DNA of 64,000 bases from Tubulanus polymorphus (taxonomy: Eukaryota; Nemertea; Palaeonemertea; Tubulaniformes; Tubulanidae). The stretch spans positions 9,604,275 through 9,668,274 of the forward strand of contig NC_134032.1 in NCBI RefSeq assembly GCF_964204645.1, in the 5' to 3' direction. The first letter of the stretch is position 1. Every line of letters starts with the position of its first letter. Positions 1-11,265 of this stretch are shown one piece after another. The notes below the pieces were generated by a model. The model was not told the origin of the DNA. It saw only the letters and a program-made list of their open reading frames with translations, and did not search any database. Position numbers and translations under genes: made by a program.

Positions 1-1775
1 GAGAGGCCTCGTGCAAGGCGCACGAGCAAAATAAAACTTTACTATACGAAAAAGACTGGTATCCGACCATCGTCAACGGCACTTTATTGGGATTCGAACG
101 ATGTCATCGGCTGTCGGGTAAAACGCTCTGTAACCCATACGGCAACTGCACGTGTTTCGTCATAGATGGCGGTTCAAAGCCGACAGTGGAGTGCGACCGG
201 AATTGCGTTTGTAACAGCGAGTACAACGTAACCGGTAGAAAATGTTCGCTTTGCGTAAATAACGACAGAAATGGTCAAAATTCGAAATTCTACATGGAGG
301 ACCACGTGTGTCACCCGTGCGGATCCGGGGTTCTTGGCAGCGCGTGGACCCAGTTCGGGATCCTTTTGGGGATCATGATTCTAACCGCTGTCGTATTCGT
401 CGCTATTTCGAAACTGCCCGCCTGCAAACGCCGCGCCTGGTCGGTGAAACTAGGTTTGAAGTTGATTTTATTCGCCGTGCTGCTGGTCGTCACGGCTGTA
501 GGCGCCGTGGAAGTCTGGCTGTTTCAGTTGACCGTCCTTTTTTTTATTTTAACCAACGTTTCGAAAGAAAACCGCAACACCGGTCTGATGAAGCAAATGC
601 TATTTTTCTCGCAAGTAATGTTCGCCTTGTTTCGACGCGTTCATATATACGTTCTGGAGGATTTTTTCGGCACCATCTCAACGTTCTTACAAGAACCATT
701 CAGCTTTCATTTCGACAGCCTCGCCTGCCAGTTCCCGTTCCTGTCGAGCCCGATCGCCCAGGTCGGTTTGACAGCTTCGATCCCGGTCTTAGCAGCCGTT
801 CTGGCCGGTCTGGCTATCCTGTGCCGGTATATCCGGTACAAAATCGGGCAGCTGCACGCGCGCCACCATCGGCAGATCGAGGCGTCACGTTTTATCCCCG
901 CCGATTGCGCACCGGAAGAATCGCTCGATGAATTCATCGCCGATGAAGAACGACCGATTATATCGCCGCACGTCGACCAATCAGCGTCCGCATACTTAGA
1001 CAACGACCCGATGCATTCTATGCAAATCTTCATATGCAAATGCGCCGGCATTTTACTATTCGTGATCGAAATCGTCTACTTTCCATTATTCGAATCGGCG
1101 TTCAAGATTCTGATTCCCTGTCGGAAGGGTTTGGACGGTGACGCGTACATGTACCTGCACCCGGCGATCGATTGTAAATCCATGGAGCATTTCCTCTACA
1201 GGATGTTCGCCGCAATCGCACTGGTCGTCTTCGGGTTGCCGTTACTGATCGTCGTCATCGCCATGTTGTTATACTACGAACCGCAACGAGCCCGACCTAT
1301 AGATGGCGCGTCGGTAGACGCCGTCCGTCGTAGACAACGTCTGGACGCGATAGTCGGTAAACTCGCCGACCCGTTCAGACCGCCGCACAGTCGTTACATG
1401 TCGTTCATGTTCATGGCGCAGAAGATAGCTCTGGCGGCTACGTTGATCTTTCTCGAGAAACCGCCCCAGTTGATTATGCTCGTCGTGATGATCTTTTCGC
1501 TTCTGATTCTGCATCAGGTCTACTTCAGGCCGTTCAAACAGCACTGTCCAGGTTCCCGCCGAATCGACGACGACAACTTGCTGTACACGCTATCGCTGTG
1601 CGTTCTACTGCTGACCTTCACGACGTCGGAAACGATTCGAATCACGAAAATCTACGACACTTACGCCGGTTATTTCGTATTCGCCGTCGGATTCCTTGTC
1701 TTTCTATTTTACTTACTCGCGGCAATATGTAGAGTCACCAAATATCGCTGCTGTTGTTGTCACCCGCCGTCTTAG
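1..1775 (+). CDS. Multi-pass membrane protein with Cys-rich ectodomain, C-terminal part
   Basis: The reading frame is open from the left edge (codons in phase from base 3) to the TAG at 1773-1775, so this is the 3' end of a larger gene; no ATG near base 87 marks a start. The first ~110 residues are extracellular-like, with about 15 cysteines in CxC and CxxC spacings resembling EGF/laminin-type repeats. Roughly eight to ten hydrophobic spans follow (first near bases 340-410, last near 1650-1730), with a charged loop near bases 850-1010. The protein ends in a run of four cysteines two residues before a PPS tail, a possible palmitoylation site. The architecture resembles large invertebrate and protist EGF-plus-multi-TM proteins with a TRP-like membrane region; that is a family impression, not a proven identity. 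Codon use is GC-rich compared with the flanks, which supports real coding. Confidence 0.75.
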   Translation, partial: EASCKAHEQNKTLLYEKDWYPTIVNGTLLGFERCHRLSGKTLCNPYGNCTCFVIDGGSKPTVECDRNCVCNSEYNVTGRKCSLCVNNDRNGQNSKFYMEDHVCHPCGSGVLGSAWTQFGILLGIMILTAVVFVAISKLPACKRRAWSVKLGLKLILFAVLLVVTAVGAVEVWLFQLTVLFFILTNVSKENRNTGLMKQMLFFSQVMFALFRRVHIYVLEDFFGTISTFLQEPFSFHFDSLACQFPFLSSPIAQVGLTASIPVLAAVLAGLAILCRYIRYKIGQLHARHHRQIEASRFIPADCAPEESLDEFIADEERPIISPHVDQSASAYLDNDPMHSMQIFICKCAGILLFVIEIVYFPLFESAFKILIPCRKGLDGDAYMYLHPAIDCKSMEHFLYRMFAAIALVVFGLPLLIVVIAMLLYYEPQRARPIDGASVDAVRRRQRLDAIVGKLADPFRPPHSRYMSFMFMAQKIALAATLIFLEKPPQLIMLVVMIFSLLILHQVYFRPFKQHCPGSRRIDDDNLLYTLSLCVLLLTFTTSETIRITKIYDTYAGYFVFAVGFLVFLFYLLAAICRVTKYRCCCCHPPS

Positions 1776-4700
1776 TGCACCTCCTCTAGAAACAAGTAGG
1801 CAGAACCAGGGGTATCACTTTTTTAAAGCAGTCAGAATTGATACGTCAAGCGGAACCATATGCCATACTTAGCACCGTATCCGCTAAGCACAGAACGCAA
1901 ACGAGCATTAATTATCTGAATTCATGAAAGTGCCTGGAATGTTCTTTTGATTTTTGAAATTCGAAGCTTGAGAGGCGCTGGACCATTCAGGGTAAAATGA
2001 ATGAGAAAATTCCGTTTAGTGAGATAACAAAATTTCTTGAAAAAATGCAAAACTTGGACTTAAAAATAGGGGGTCAGCCCATGAGAACTGCTTTATTTCA
2101 TTTTCCATACCATCAGGTTTTCCGACTCGAGTCCGGTCTTGTTCCATGAACAGGTTCGAGCTTTAATGAATTATTGTCCTCACGAAGTAACAAAAAGCAA
2201 TTACACAAACAATTTAATTTTCCCCCTCTCGTCTTTTTACAGTAAAACAGTGAAACATTAAAAAGTCGAGAGGGACTTTTTCAAGCGGAGTATTTCATAC
2301 AAAGGCAGCTGTTTGGGATTCGAGTCAAATCAAATTTAATGAACTTTGTCCAAGCTCGCCTCGCCGGTTTGGATCAAAATCGAATGTGATATAACGCGGC
2401 CTCCTGTTTGTACCCGATCGATACACGTGGCTTCGCCTGTTAACGTATACAGCTGTATGCGCGCGCCATATTTGCATACTATTTAAATATCTGATAACAC
2501 TGCCCCGGAGCTTCTATCGTTACATTATTACAATAGTTAATATTCATTATCGATGTTCTAGTAGGATCTATTGATTCTCAATGAGGGTTTTATGGAGATA
2601 GTAAAACTAATATAATACGTCTGTTTTCTATTGAACAGCTGCGCCTGGCATTAATCGGAAAAAAATCTACAGATGCGCCAGACAATCTATCACTATACAC
2701 GGCATACACAGACATACCTAAGGTATTCATATAGAAGATCCCATACTGATAAAACAAATTTTCAAGCCCGAAATGTTTCCTTTAAGCTATAAATGTATTC
2801 ATTCGATGTTTTGATTTAAAACTGGCAGTCATCTTCAGGAATACTGAGTGAAGCAAAATATTACTCATAATACTCAGCAGAGTAAGAAAGCTGTCAAAAA
2901 AGAATGCATTAGATACCAGCACTCATCAGATGGTGTAACAAAACACTCAGTTATACGTCGCATTTTCAATAAACTTTTAACTGACTCTTAGGCTCCCAAA
3001 TGGAAACGTTAAGTCATCACATAGATATGAGATTGACGTTCCCAATGAGTGGCTCTGAGAGCCCTAGGACAATCTGTAGTTTAAAAACTAGCCCTCAGAC
3101 AATCTGCAACCTCCACTTCTTGGCCTGCACCCACCCCTCAGAGGTAAAAACATGCGTGGATTCTGTGATATCGCATCAAAATATGTATAGAAAAAATAAA
3201 TGCTTTTCTCACTCGGTATCTTAGGTTTTTTTGTTATCGCATATTATGTTGGATGCACTCTCACGAGCGATGAAATGCACTTATTTGCCCTTTAAGGGAT
3301 TTAATGCACAGTACATGTATAACAATAAAGCTGAAATATCTTGACAAAGAGAAATATCCTACTGTCGCAGAACCAATGTATAGAGGTATGAGAAATTAAC
3401 TTGTCATTCCACATTTGGTAGTTAACTAGGCTTAATAAAGTTTGAACGTATTTGACTGGCTCTGTTTTCGCCTATTCATACGCCTGTCTGTCTCTCGCCG
3501 CAGAATTGCGTGAAGTGTCATCCACACAAAGATATTTCTGACAACCAACATGATGCCAAATTCATTTCAAATGAAATGAAGTACGTATTAAAGAAGGCCT
3601 GAATGCGGGCCGATATAAACACAAAAATTCGAACAACTCGTCTTTAAAATGGAAGAACATGGATTCTATTTCAAATTCATAAATGCAACATGTTTGATTT
3701 AAGAAACTCCACAACCCATCAAGTGATAATATCTAGTAATATAATGATATAATATAATCTAAAATTTTGAAAACAAGTATTTATTTACACAACTACGAGC
3801 TAGAGATTAACAATATTGGGCCTGTTTCCGTTATCAAAATATCCTCAAAATGGAATGGACTAAATCTTCTGATTATAAGAGTGTATAGTGCAAAAAAGCA
3901 GCGATTAGCCAAAATAACAGTGAAAAAATCAGGCTTCGAACCCGCTTGAGAAGTTCGGTGGAACCTTCTGAGATGTTTGCCTTCTTTTGTGGGTAATGCA
4001 GGGGAATAGAATATTTCTCATTTTGATAAATTCTCAACGAATTTTGATGATGCAGTTATCTAGAATGTTCTTGATCCTAGGTCCTCGGTACCTCGTTCCA
4101 CATTTGGCCTATACCTTCGTTCCCAGCGTAAAATGCATCATCAAGGTCGATATCAACCACTCTGTTGAGGCTAGTTTAGATTTAACAAATTCGACGGAAA
4201 AATATTGTTAAGGCTTAAGAAGAGTTTGGCCTGTTCGTATGAATATATATGACAGTGAGCTTGGCTCGTGCGAATACATGAAACAATATATGATTAAGGC
4301 TGGATTGAGTAGGATTCGAGTCGATACGGGTAGAATACTGTTTGATATAACATATGGAAGATCATTGATTAGATAATCACGTTGCATATCAAAGCGTACA
4401 ATTTATGTCACGCGGCGCAGGTTTTGCAGTTTTGACTTTGTTTTTTGCATTGGCTTACTTGCATAGTATAGATTTTTTTTGCAAAAAAACCCGAGTGACC
4501 TTAATTCGAAATATGAACAATTAGTGCACGTCCGCATAGAAATCAGCCCGAGTCAGATCCAGATTAGCCACAATGTTGAGAAGCGTTTATGAAATTTGCA
4601 AACTAATCATATAACTTAAGACGACTCTCAATTTGAACTTAGACTTAAACGCAAACAGCTGACCTAGTTTATCAGCAAACTGATACTGAACCGGATTGAC

Positions 4701-4957
4701 CCAGTTTGGAAGAGGAATCTTAACCGTCTGACCTTCAGTTTGAACACTAACGACATTGACCTATTTTGATTTCAGCTCTATGCGGTAGACTTTGAATTGC
4801 GTGTAGCTTTAAAAAACCGTTGCAAGCTGCTTTAGTTTGATTTCAATTGAACTGATGACGTCATATCGGGTTCCATTGCGGAATGAACTTTTGGGAGACG
4901 TCGCGGCGTACGTATGACGACACGACGCTGGATGGTTGCAGGGTCTCAAAGCTATCG
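1776..4957. other. Gene-poor stretch, no feature supported
   Basis: This is 3' flank of the first gene and intergenic DNA. Short ORFs (3000-3224, 3767-3949, 3987-4211) have no domain, no composition shift and no splice context. No repeat was recognised with confidence. Confidence 0.5.
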
Positions 4958-7346
4958 TTAGATAGTCCTGATGTAAGTGGTTCTGGCTGGTGTTATGTGC
5001 CGCAGAAAGGCGGTGAACAGTCCTTCAACGATCCGCATCAAAACCAGCATCGCTAAACACATCTGCATCGTGCTGATCAAATATATGGCGAACATCTGGA
5101 AAAGCTGAAATGATTAGATTTTATTAGATGTTTTCTTCAGAGATAAAGCAATTTTCAATATAGAGTTAAAGTTAATAGAATTAAAGTAATTATAATGACT
5201 TAATTTTCACTGTTAAGTCGTAGTAATGGAACATGTTCTTATTTTGGCCGTGCAGTTCAAGCAAATAAAAAATGGAAATACATGTATATCGAATTTTGAA
5301 TTTAGGGTTCTTATACGGCAATCAGAAATGAACTAAGGTTACAACCCATATGGAGCTATGGATCATGTATTTGGTTTCAGATTCGATGCGTCCGTGTAAT
5401 TTCATCCTTTTCAGACTCTGAATATGCGTAATCGATATTGTAAAATTTGAAAGTGTGAAGAGAATCCAATTCTAACTTTCAGCAGTTGAGAATGGCAACA
5501 GATGACAGCTGCGGAACATGGGTCATCGAAATCTAACAAATGCCTTTGATTATCGAAGGGTCTTATACCCTTAAAAGGTGTTGGACGTTCCTAAAAATGT
5601 ATGACTACCTGTAAAATCTATGATTTCATCAAATATCCTTGGCCCGTCTAGCTCTGTGGACACTTCGAGAAAAGATGGCTACCTGACCTGCTGAATCATG
5701 TCAAAAGCTGCATATTCACACTACGTTATTTAGAGCGGTCTAAATTTGGCCCGTTCTAATTCAGTACGGACCAAGCGTTCAACACTAGCAAAACGTCCGT
5801 TCCAAATTGGTCCGCTCCATTTTAGAATTTGGAATCATCAAAAATTGTCTTAAATAATAACAGTCATAAATCTATCTTTTATACATCAATTTCGGGGTAA
5901 AATACTCATGGCAAAATCTTGCTGGGCAAATCGAAACTATCTGTTACCAATTTAGCAACGCGCGTGTGAAATCGCACTCTGGTTTAGCCAGTTCCAGGTA
6001 CGGGACCATGTCTTACTAACCATAGTGTGGGCACAGCCATCATGGGGTATATGACACCAGTCACCTTTCGTGAAACGGTCTAATCGGACAATTCGATGAC
6101 GTCATATGGGATTTACGGAGGCAAGCATATTTTGTGATGGAAGATAGGCTACTCACGAGATGTCTGTTGAACGATGAGGTGTTGAACTGTTTGGGAATTT
6201 CGACCAAGACATTCTTGCTATTGGTCATACCCATCAATAGGTTGCCGAGCATCACCGCGGCAACAAAGAAATCCTCTTCGCGTACCACAACCTGTTTCTT
6301 CTGTTTTGCTTTTTTGCTATCTTTCGTAGGCCCTATCCAGACAGCCGACGGTATATCCAGCTTAATATGGCCGCCAGGCAGCTCCAGGCGGTCGGAAGGA
6401 TCGGCGATGAGCAAAGTAACGCCGTCTGGCGGGATTTCATGAGACTTTTCACTTTCGACGTCACGTGGCAAGGAAGACTCGACGGAAATTGTAGGCCGAT
6501 GCTTTTCTTTTCGAATAAAATCCGATAGATGGCGCTGGCAATTTTCGGCATTCAGAACCGTGACTTTTCCAACGAAAGATATCGTTTCGGGTAGAAGAAC
6601 GTCTTGTTGTGAACTTAAATTCGGCTTATCTTGACTAGAATTTTTGTTGGACGGTTTCGATAATGTTAACTGATAAAATTTACCACTTGTTTCAAAATGG
6701 CGGCCGCCGCCGCTACTGTCGGCCGTTACCTCGTTATCGGCGTAATCGTCATCGTTCCCTAAGTAACTGACTATTATTAACACAAGGCCTGTTACCAGTA
6801 ACTGAAATCAAACAAATAGAATGTAGTCAATCGTAGATGGTTGAGAAATTTCAAACGGAACGGGGCGGATACAATGGGGGGGGGGGGCAATATCAATCAC
6901 ATTAATGATGGGACTAACTACAAGTTAAATCTTTATAGATTGCTGTTTCGGCGTCTGCCAGAAACTACTATAGGTAAATGCACACATTTTATTCAAATGT
7001 CAGGAGAATGCATTTTTAATTGATAGGAAAACACTGCACTCGACCCCCCTCTGCTCAAATTCCTGGATCCGCCCCTGGACTGTTCCTCGGCACGGACTGT
7101 GGCGCTGGCACGAGCTAGGCATACGCTTACCATTTGAGACAGGAACAAATACATCTGCTGAAATCGCCAGACGATATCGAAATAATCGCCGCCAATGTCG
7201 TCTGCTAACAGAATCGGAGATGACATATACAGCTGAAGTGACGCGATGAAACACGTGACGCCGGCAGCGCTGTACAACACCGTGACGTATTTCAAATTGT
7301 CTTTCGTTATCACCATGGCTATTGCGGCGTTATGGTCGTTTTCATG
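4958..7346 (-). CDS. Unrecognised multi-pass membrane protein, last three exons
   Basis: Three minus-strand exons join in one frame, all at phase 0: 7346-7131 (72 codons), 6801-6157 (215 codons) and 5104-4958 (48 codons and TAA). Donors are GTAAGC and GTGAGT; acceptors follow pyrimidine tracts (6803-6802, 5106-5105). The 335 visible residues hold two hydrophobic spans near the start (YVTVLYSAAG.. and MLLVTGLVLIIVSY across the first junction). Next comes a hydrophilic region of about 170 residues with acidic and Ser-rich parts, then a hydrophobic stretch (FFVAAVMLGNLLMGM), and a last span in the final exon (MFAIYLISTMQMCLAMLVLM). The protein ends in a short basic tail. The start lies upstream and was not found; the first visible exon begins at a splice acceptor. 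I do not recognise the family. A patch around LELPGGHIKLDIP recalls beta-rich GAIN/REJ-type ectodomains, but no GPS cleavage motif is visible. Confidence 0.6.
6876..6887 (+). repeat. G homopolymer (12)
   Basis: Run of 12 G just upstream of an intron acceptor of the minus-strand gene; its length is prone to sequencing error. Confidence 0.9.
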
Positions 7347-8757
7347 CTGGAAAAAAAGCAAATGGTATCTTGACGAAATGATATTTCAATTTAGGCTGGT
7401 AGCTAGCTTGTTTCCTGTTTACTTTAAGACATCTTCGGTTGGATGCATTTTAAGGTAGTGGGGTCTCATAAAGCGGTTTCTAATCAGGATCTTAATCAGG
7501 ATACTTGGGAAATGTTTCAATATATACGTTAACCTTTATTTGCTGCTGAAGTTTCCCAGCTCTAGGAGGAACATATTCAAATTACTCGTAGAGAAGTTTC
7601 CAGGTCCAATGCGCCATAGTTTGGGCCAACTTCAGTTTTCGTAGCCAGTCGACTAGTGGTCGGAACTAATAACCGAACACACTATAGTTCGGTCGTAACG
7701 TATTCACAGTGTCGGTCATCTTGAACCTAGGTCCGAACTGTAGCGACCGTGCTCATATGCGTGGTCGACCATTTCCGGACTATAGTTCCGACTAACGGAC
7801 ATTCGGTTTCATTTGGTTCGACTATAGTCGACTAACTCCGATAACCGAAGATGGCCCAGGTGGCGCCTCGAGGCCCCCATTGTTGCTATAACTTTCGCTT
7901 TTGTTTTTAGAAGCTTCTATTGAATATCAATGAGTCTAGCTCTGCAGTCCCTTGCTTGATAATCGTAATCTATACATCATTTTATAGGAAATGAAATCTT
8001 AGTCGGAACTATTTCGGCGAGAACACTAGATTGCAAGAAAATATTGGTGCATTAAATTTCCTAGGGATGGTGTGCATTGTCAGCAAAACCGTTGGAACTC
8101 TCATTCGAAATAGATATCGTGTCACATGTGGTTTGTGAACACAGCGAGTGGCCGCGATCAGCACCGATGGAAAAATTTTTTTATCCAATATTAATATTGA
8201 ACGCCGTTCTGAAAAAGTGCTGGTAGCTATAGCATACATCGTGCATAAACAAATCGCCATGTCTAATGGATATATAGCTGTTGTAATGCGTGGTTGGTAC
8301 GCGCACTTGAGTGACAGCTGGACGGACAACCGTCGAGGGGTATATGCTGTAAGCATAGAACACGCGACGAAATACGCAGACTGCCCGCGAAAAACTGCGA
8401 AACTGGTTTGTCGTCAAATTAAACCGATGGACGTCATCGGGTATTGTTGATGGCAGTCGAATCAGCAATGAATGGCACTCCCAGCGGGCGGTCTGCTAGA
8501 ACTTGTATGTGGGCCCTCCTCCAGACAATTTGAAAATGTTGCGCTGAAGCATTTCCGATAATTTCGGTTATTTATACAAGTCAATACTGGTCCAGCTAGA
8601 CGCAACAGTTCCATTGACAGGCAATAAGAGTCTGTTTCTAATCATGGAAGTGGTCCGTTCCGAAATTTAGAATGGACTCGGATCGGTCTTTAGGTCGGGC
8701 CAGATTGGTCATGTTCCGTTTTCAAAATAACGTAGCGTCAAAATAGGTTATATACAA
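7347..8757. other. Intergenic or intron DNA with palindromic repeat
   Basis: Upstream exons of the minus-strand gene may lie here, but none could be supported. Bases 7645-7855 are built from repeated GACTATAGTC- and GGTCGGAACTA-like short palindromes (ACTATAGT at 7680, 7780 and 7821). Bases 8009-8468 are open in several frames on both strands but show no domain. Confidence 0.4.
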
Positions 8758-9005
8758 CTAGTGAACTGGTGCCAAAGTCGAATTCAATCTACACAACTGT
8801 AGAACTGGGTCCAGAGTCCAATTAAACCCACACAACTGTGGAACTGGGTCCTTAGTAAAATCAAACCCACACAACTGTGGAACCGGGTCCAGAGTCAGAA
8901 TAAACCCGACACAAACTCCGGAAACTGGATCCATAGTCAAATTAAACGCACGCAACTTTGGAACTGTGGAGCCAGATTCGCGAATTGAACGCACGCAATT
9001 GTGGA
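8758..9005. repeat. Minisatellite, about 42-bp unit, about 5-6 copies
   Basis: Repeats of ACAACTGTGGAACTGGGTCC followed by an AGAGTCAAATTAAACCC-like half. The period of 42 is a multiple of three, so a minus-strand reading gives a 14-residue peptide repeat (DPVPQLCGF..). This is a by-product, not evidence for a gene. Confidence 0.75.
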
Positions 9006-9393
9006 GCTTATCAAACTCGCAACTGCGTCAATGGAATTATTAATAGGATTAGGATCTAAAACCAATCACCTGCACAGCCGATAACCTAAACACTCACCCC
9101 ATGTAGGCCTAAACCTGAAACCTTATCATCGTCATCAATGATTACTCAACAAGCATTTTAACAATGCTGCTACCATTAGCTGGAGATTCCATTGAATGCG
9201 TGTTTTTTCTTCGCAACCTGTCGCGACTGTTCAAATTCAACGCTCTAACGCATGTAAAGTAGCTCAGTACTCGCTGCCGGAACAGCTGTCGCAATATAGG
9301 GGACAATATTGGGTGCGTGATGTGCAATTATTGAATAGTCTGTTAAACAACCGCGAGTCGAACGATAACCACACTCAAACGTGGTGAACGGAT

Positions 9394-9510
9394 AATAAGA
9401 TAAAAACCTACTATCTACAGCTTAAAAGAATTAAAAGCAAGAATTTATAAAAACAAGAAATTCTTGCTTTTAATTCTTTTAAGCTGTAGATAGTGGGTTT
9501 TTATCTTATT
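9394..9510. repeat. Long hairpin, 53-bp arms, 11-nt loop
   Basis: Left arm 9394-9446 and right arm 9458-9510 are reverse complements with one mismatch (T versus C in the AACCTACTATC part). The right arm holds CTGTAGATAGTGGGTTTTTA, which also ends the retroelement tail at 23620-23653 and, decayed, sits near 16021. A 12-bp direct repeat AACCGCGAGTCG lies at 9349-9360 and 9511-9522. Confidence 0.9.
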
Positions 9511-10168
9511 AACCGCGAGTCGGTGTGGATTTCTTACTCGGTAAAGTTAAGGCTGCTAGAAATTCGGTAACAGCGAATGTTCCCCAGTAGATATTCGCCC
9601 AGGTGAAATGCTGTTCCCCCAATTCGGTTCTTTTATCAAATTAGAGTTATATGTAGTGTCACCAACGGGATCTTTGAATTTCGCTTGAGTGAGTTAAAAT
9701 ACCACAAAACGTCCAAGAAAAAACAAGTGACAGCACACAGAGTTCCTGTCTTCAGTAGTACTTTATTCAGCGAACTGATTCTAGATGGGTACAGCGGTCT
9801 CCCTCTACCGTCCAAAACAACTAGTATATATAGTTCACTTCTTAATTATCTTATCAATAAACCCATTACCAAAACAGTAAAAATTGTCGTTAGCTCAACC
9901 TGCGTTGGACGAAAAACCATTCAATTTAAAGTGACGTGACGATAAACTTGATTACTTCTCAAACTTCTCATTAATTTCTGTCTATATACGTGACATTTTC
10001 TCACTAAATTCTGACATAAAGTTTGAATTATAGTTTGCGGCAGCAGTTCTATTTGTTAATCCCGTTGGTGACAGTAGTACATGTATTGTATATATCAATT
10101 TTTCAAACTTGAATGCACTGATAATTATTACCTCACACAAGGAGGGTATATTTACTGAATGTAGGTAA

Positions 10169-10263
10169 CCCCCCCCCCCCCCCCCCGGTAAATATCCCCC
10201 CGGTAAAACTCCCACACGGTAAAAATCCCCCCAGGTAAAAATCCCCCTGGTAAAAATCCCCCC
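10169..10263 (+). repeat. C homopolymer (18) and short tandem repeat
   Basis: Eighteen C (10169-10186) run into several copies of GGTAAAAATCCCCC of about 17-20 bp. The tract is probably unstable in length. Confidence 0.85.
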
Positions 10264-10639
10264 AATTTCAGTTTTCTATCAAATTTAAGTAAAAAACCTA
10301 AATGAAAACAGATAATACTTTTTACAATAATACATAGTACATAGATAGGTACACAGACATTTTCATATTACTTCTAAACTAGATTTCTTCATAGAAATTT
10401 TCAGAAATACGATAATATCATTTTTATGCATGTTACTAGTTAAAAGTCACAGAATAATGTCATTTTTATGCACGTAGCTTGGCCAAAGTCATTGATTATC
10501 CAAGGTGAATATTGTGATAAACATCACGGAAAATCTGAAGTTTCTGAAAACTACTATAAGTTTTTCAACATAAGGATATTGAAGTATTTTGTTGAGTATT
10601 GCTGCAAATTGGGGGGAGGGGGGATTTTTACCCTCTTTT

Positions 10640-11265
10640 ACCCCGAGTTGGTGTCAAATATCGAGTAAGAGTTTGCGAACCACTAGACTCTCTCTCTCTT
10701 ACTGAGTTGAGACTGGTAAAATTCTACCCCGAGTTGGTGTCAAATACTGAGTAAATTGTATCCAGAGTTGGTGACAAATGCCGAGTAGGAGTTTGCGAAA
10801 TACAGTAGACTCTGTCTCTTACTGCGGTTGAGAATGCTAAAATTCTACCCAGATTGGTGTAAAATACTGAGTAAGAGTTTGTGAAATACAGATGACTCTG
10901 TCTCTTACTGCGGTAAAGTTGAAAATGCTATTATTCTACCCAGATTGGTGTAAAATACTGAGTAAGAGTTTGTGAAATACAGTAGACTCTGTCTCTTACT
11001 GCGGTAAAGTTGAGAATGCTAAAATTCTACCCAGATTGGTGTAAAATACTGAATAAGAGTTTGTGAAATACAGTAGACCCTGTCTCTTACTGCGGTAAAG
11101 TTGAGAATGCTAAAATTTCTACCCAGATTGGTGTAGAATACTGAGTAAGAGTTTGTGAAATACAGTAGACGCTGTGTCTTACTCAGCGCAAAGTTGAGAC
11201 CGGTAAATTCTCCCAGAGTTGGTTTCAGATATTGAGTAATGGCTTTACAAAATAGTGAAGACGGT
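10640..11265 (+). repeat. Minisatellite, about 90-bp unit, six or more copies
   Basis: Units share GAGTAAGAGTTTGTGAAATA, then CTCTGTCTCTTACTGCGGTA and ATTCTACCCAGATTGGTGT. Unit starts lie near 10664, 10781, 10870, 10959, 11050 and 11143. The central units (10870-11143) are spaced 89-93 bp and are the most alike; the outer ones are longer and more diverged, as expected for array growth by central exchange. Confidence 0.85.

Noticed and set aside
308-931. 207-aa ORF inside the first gene
   Set aside because: It lies in another frame of the membrane-protein exon; no hydrophobic or domain pattern of its own.
6157-6801. GAIN/REJ-type domain in the orphan membrane protein
   Set aside because: Only a short PGGHIKLDIP resemblance; no GPS cleavage motif and the order of membrane spans does not fit adhesion GPCRs.
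8009-8468. Cluster of overlapping ORFs on both strands
   Set aside because: Open in several frames at once, no domain, no splice-site logic linking it to the neighbouring minus-strand gene.
8758-8994. Minus-strand ORF with a Cys-containing peptide repeat
   Set aside because: The peptide repeat simply follows a 42-bp minisatellite whose length is a multiple of three.
10640-11265. CRISPR-like array
   Set aside because: Eukaryotic window; units are contiguous ~90-bp repeats without unique spacers.
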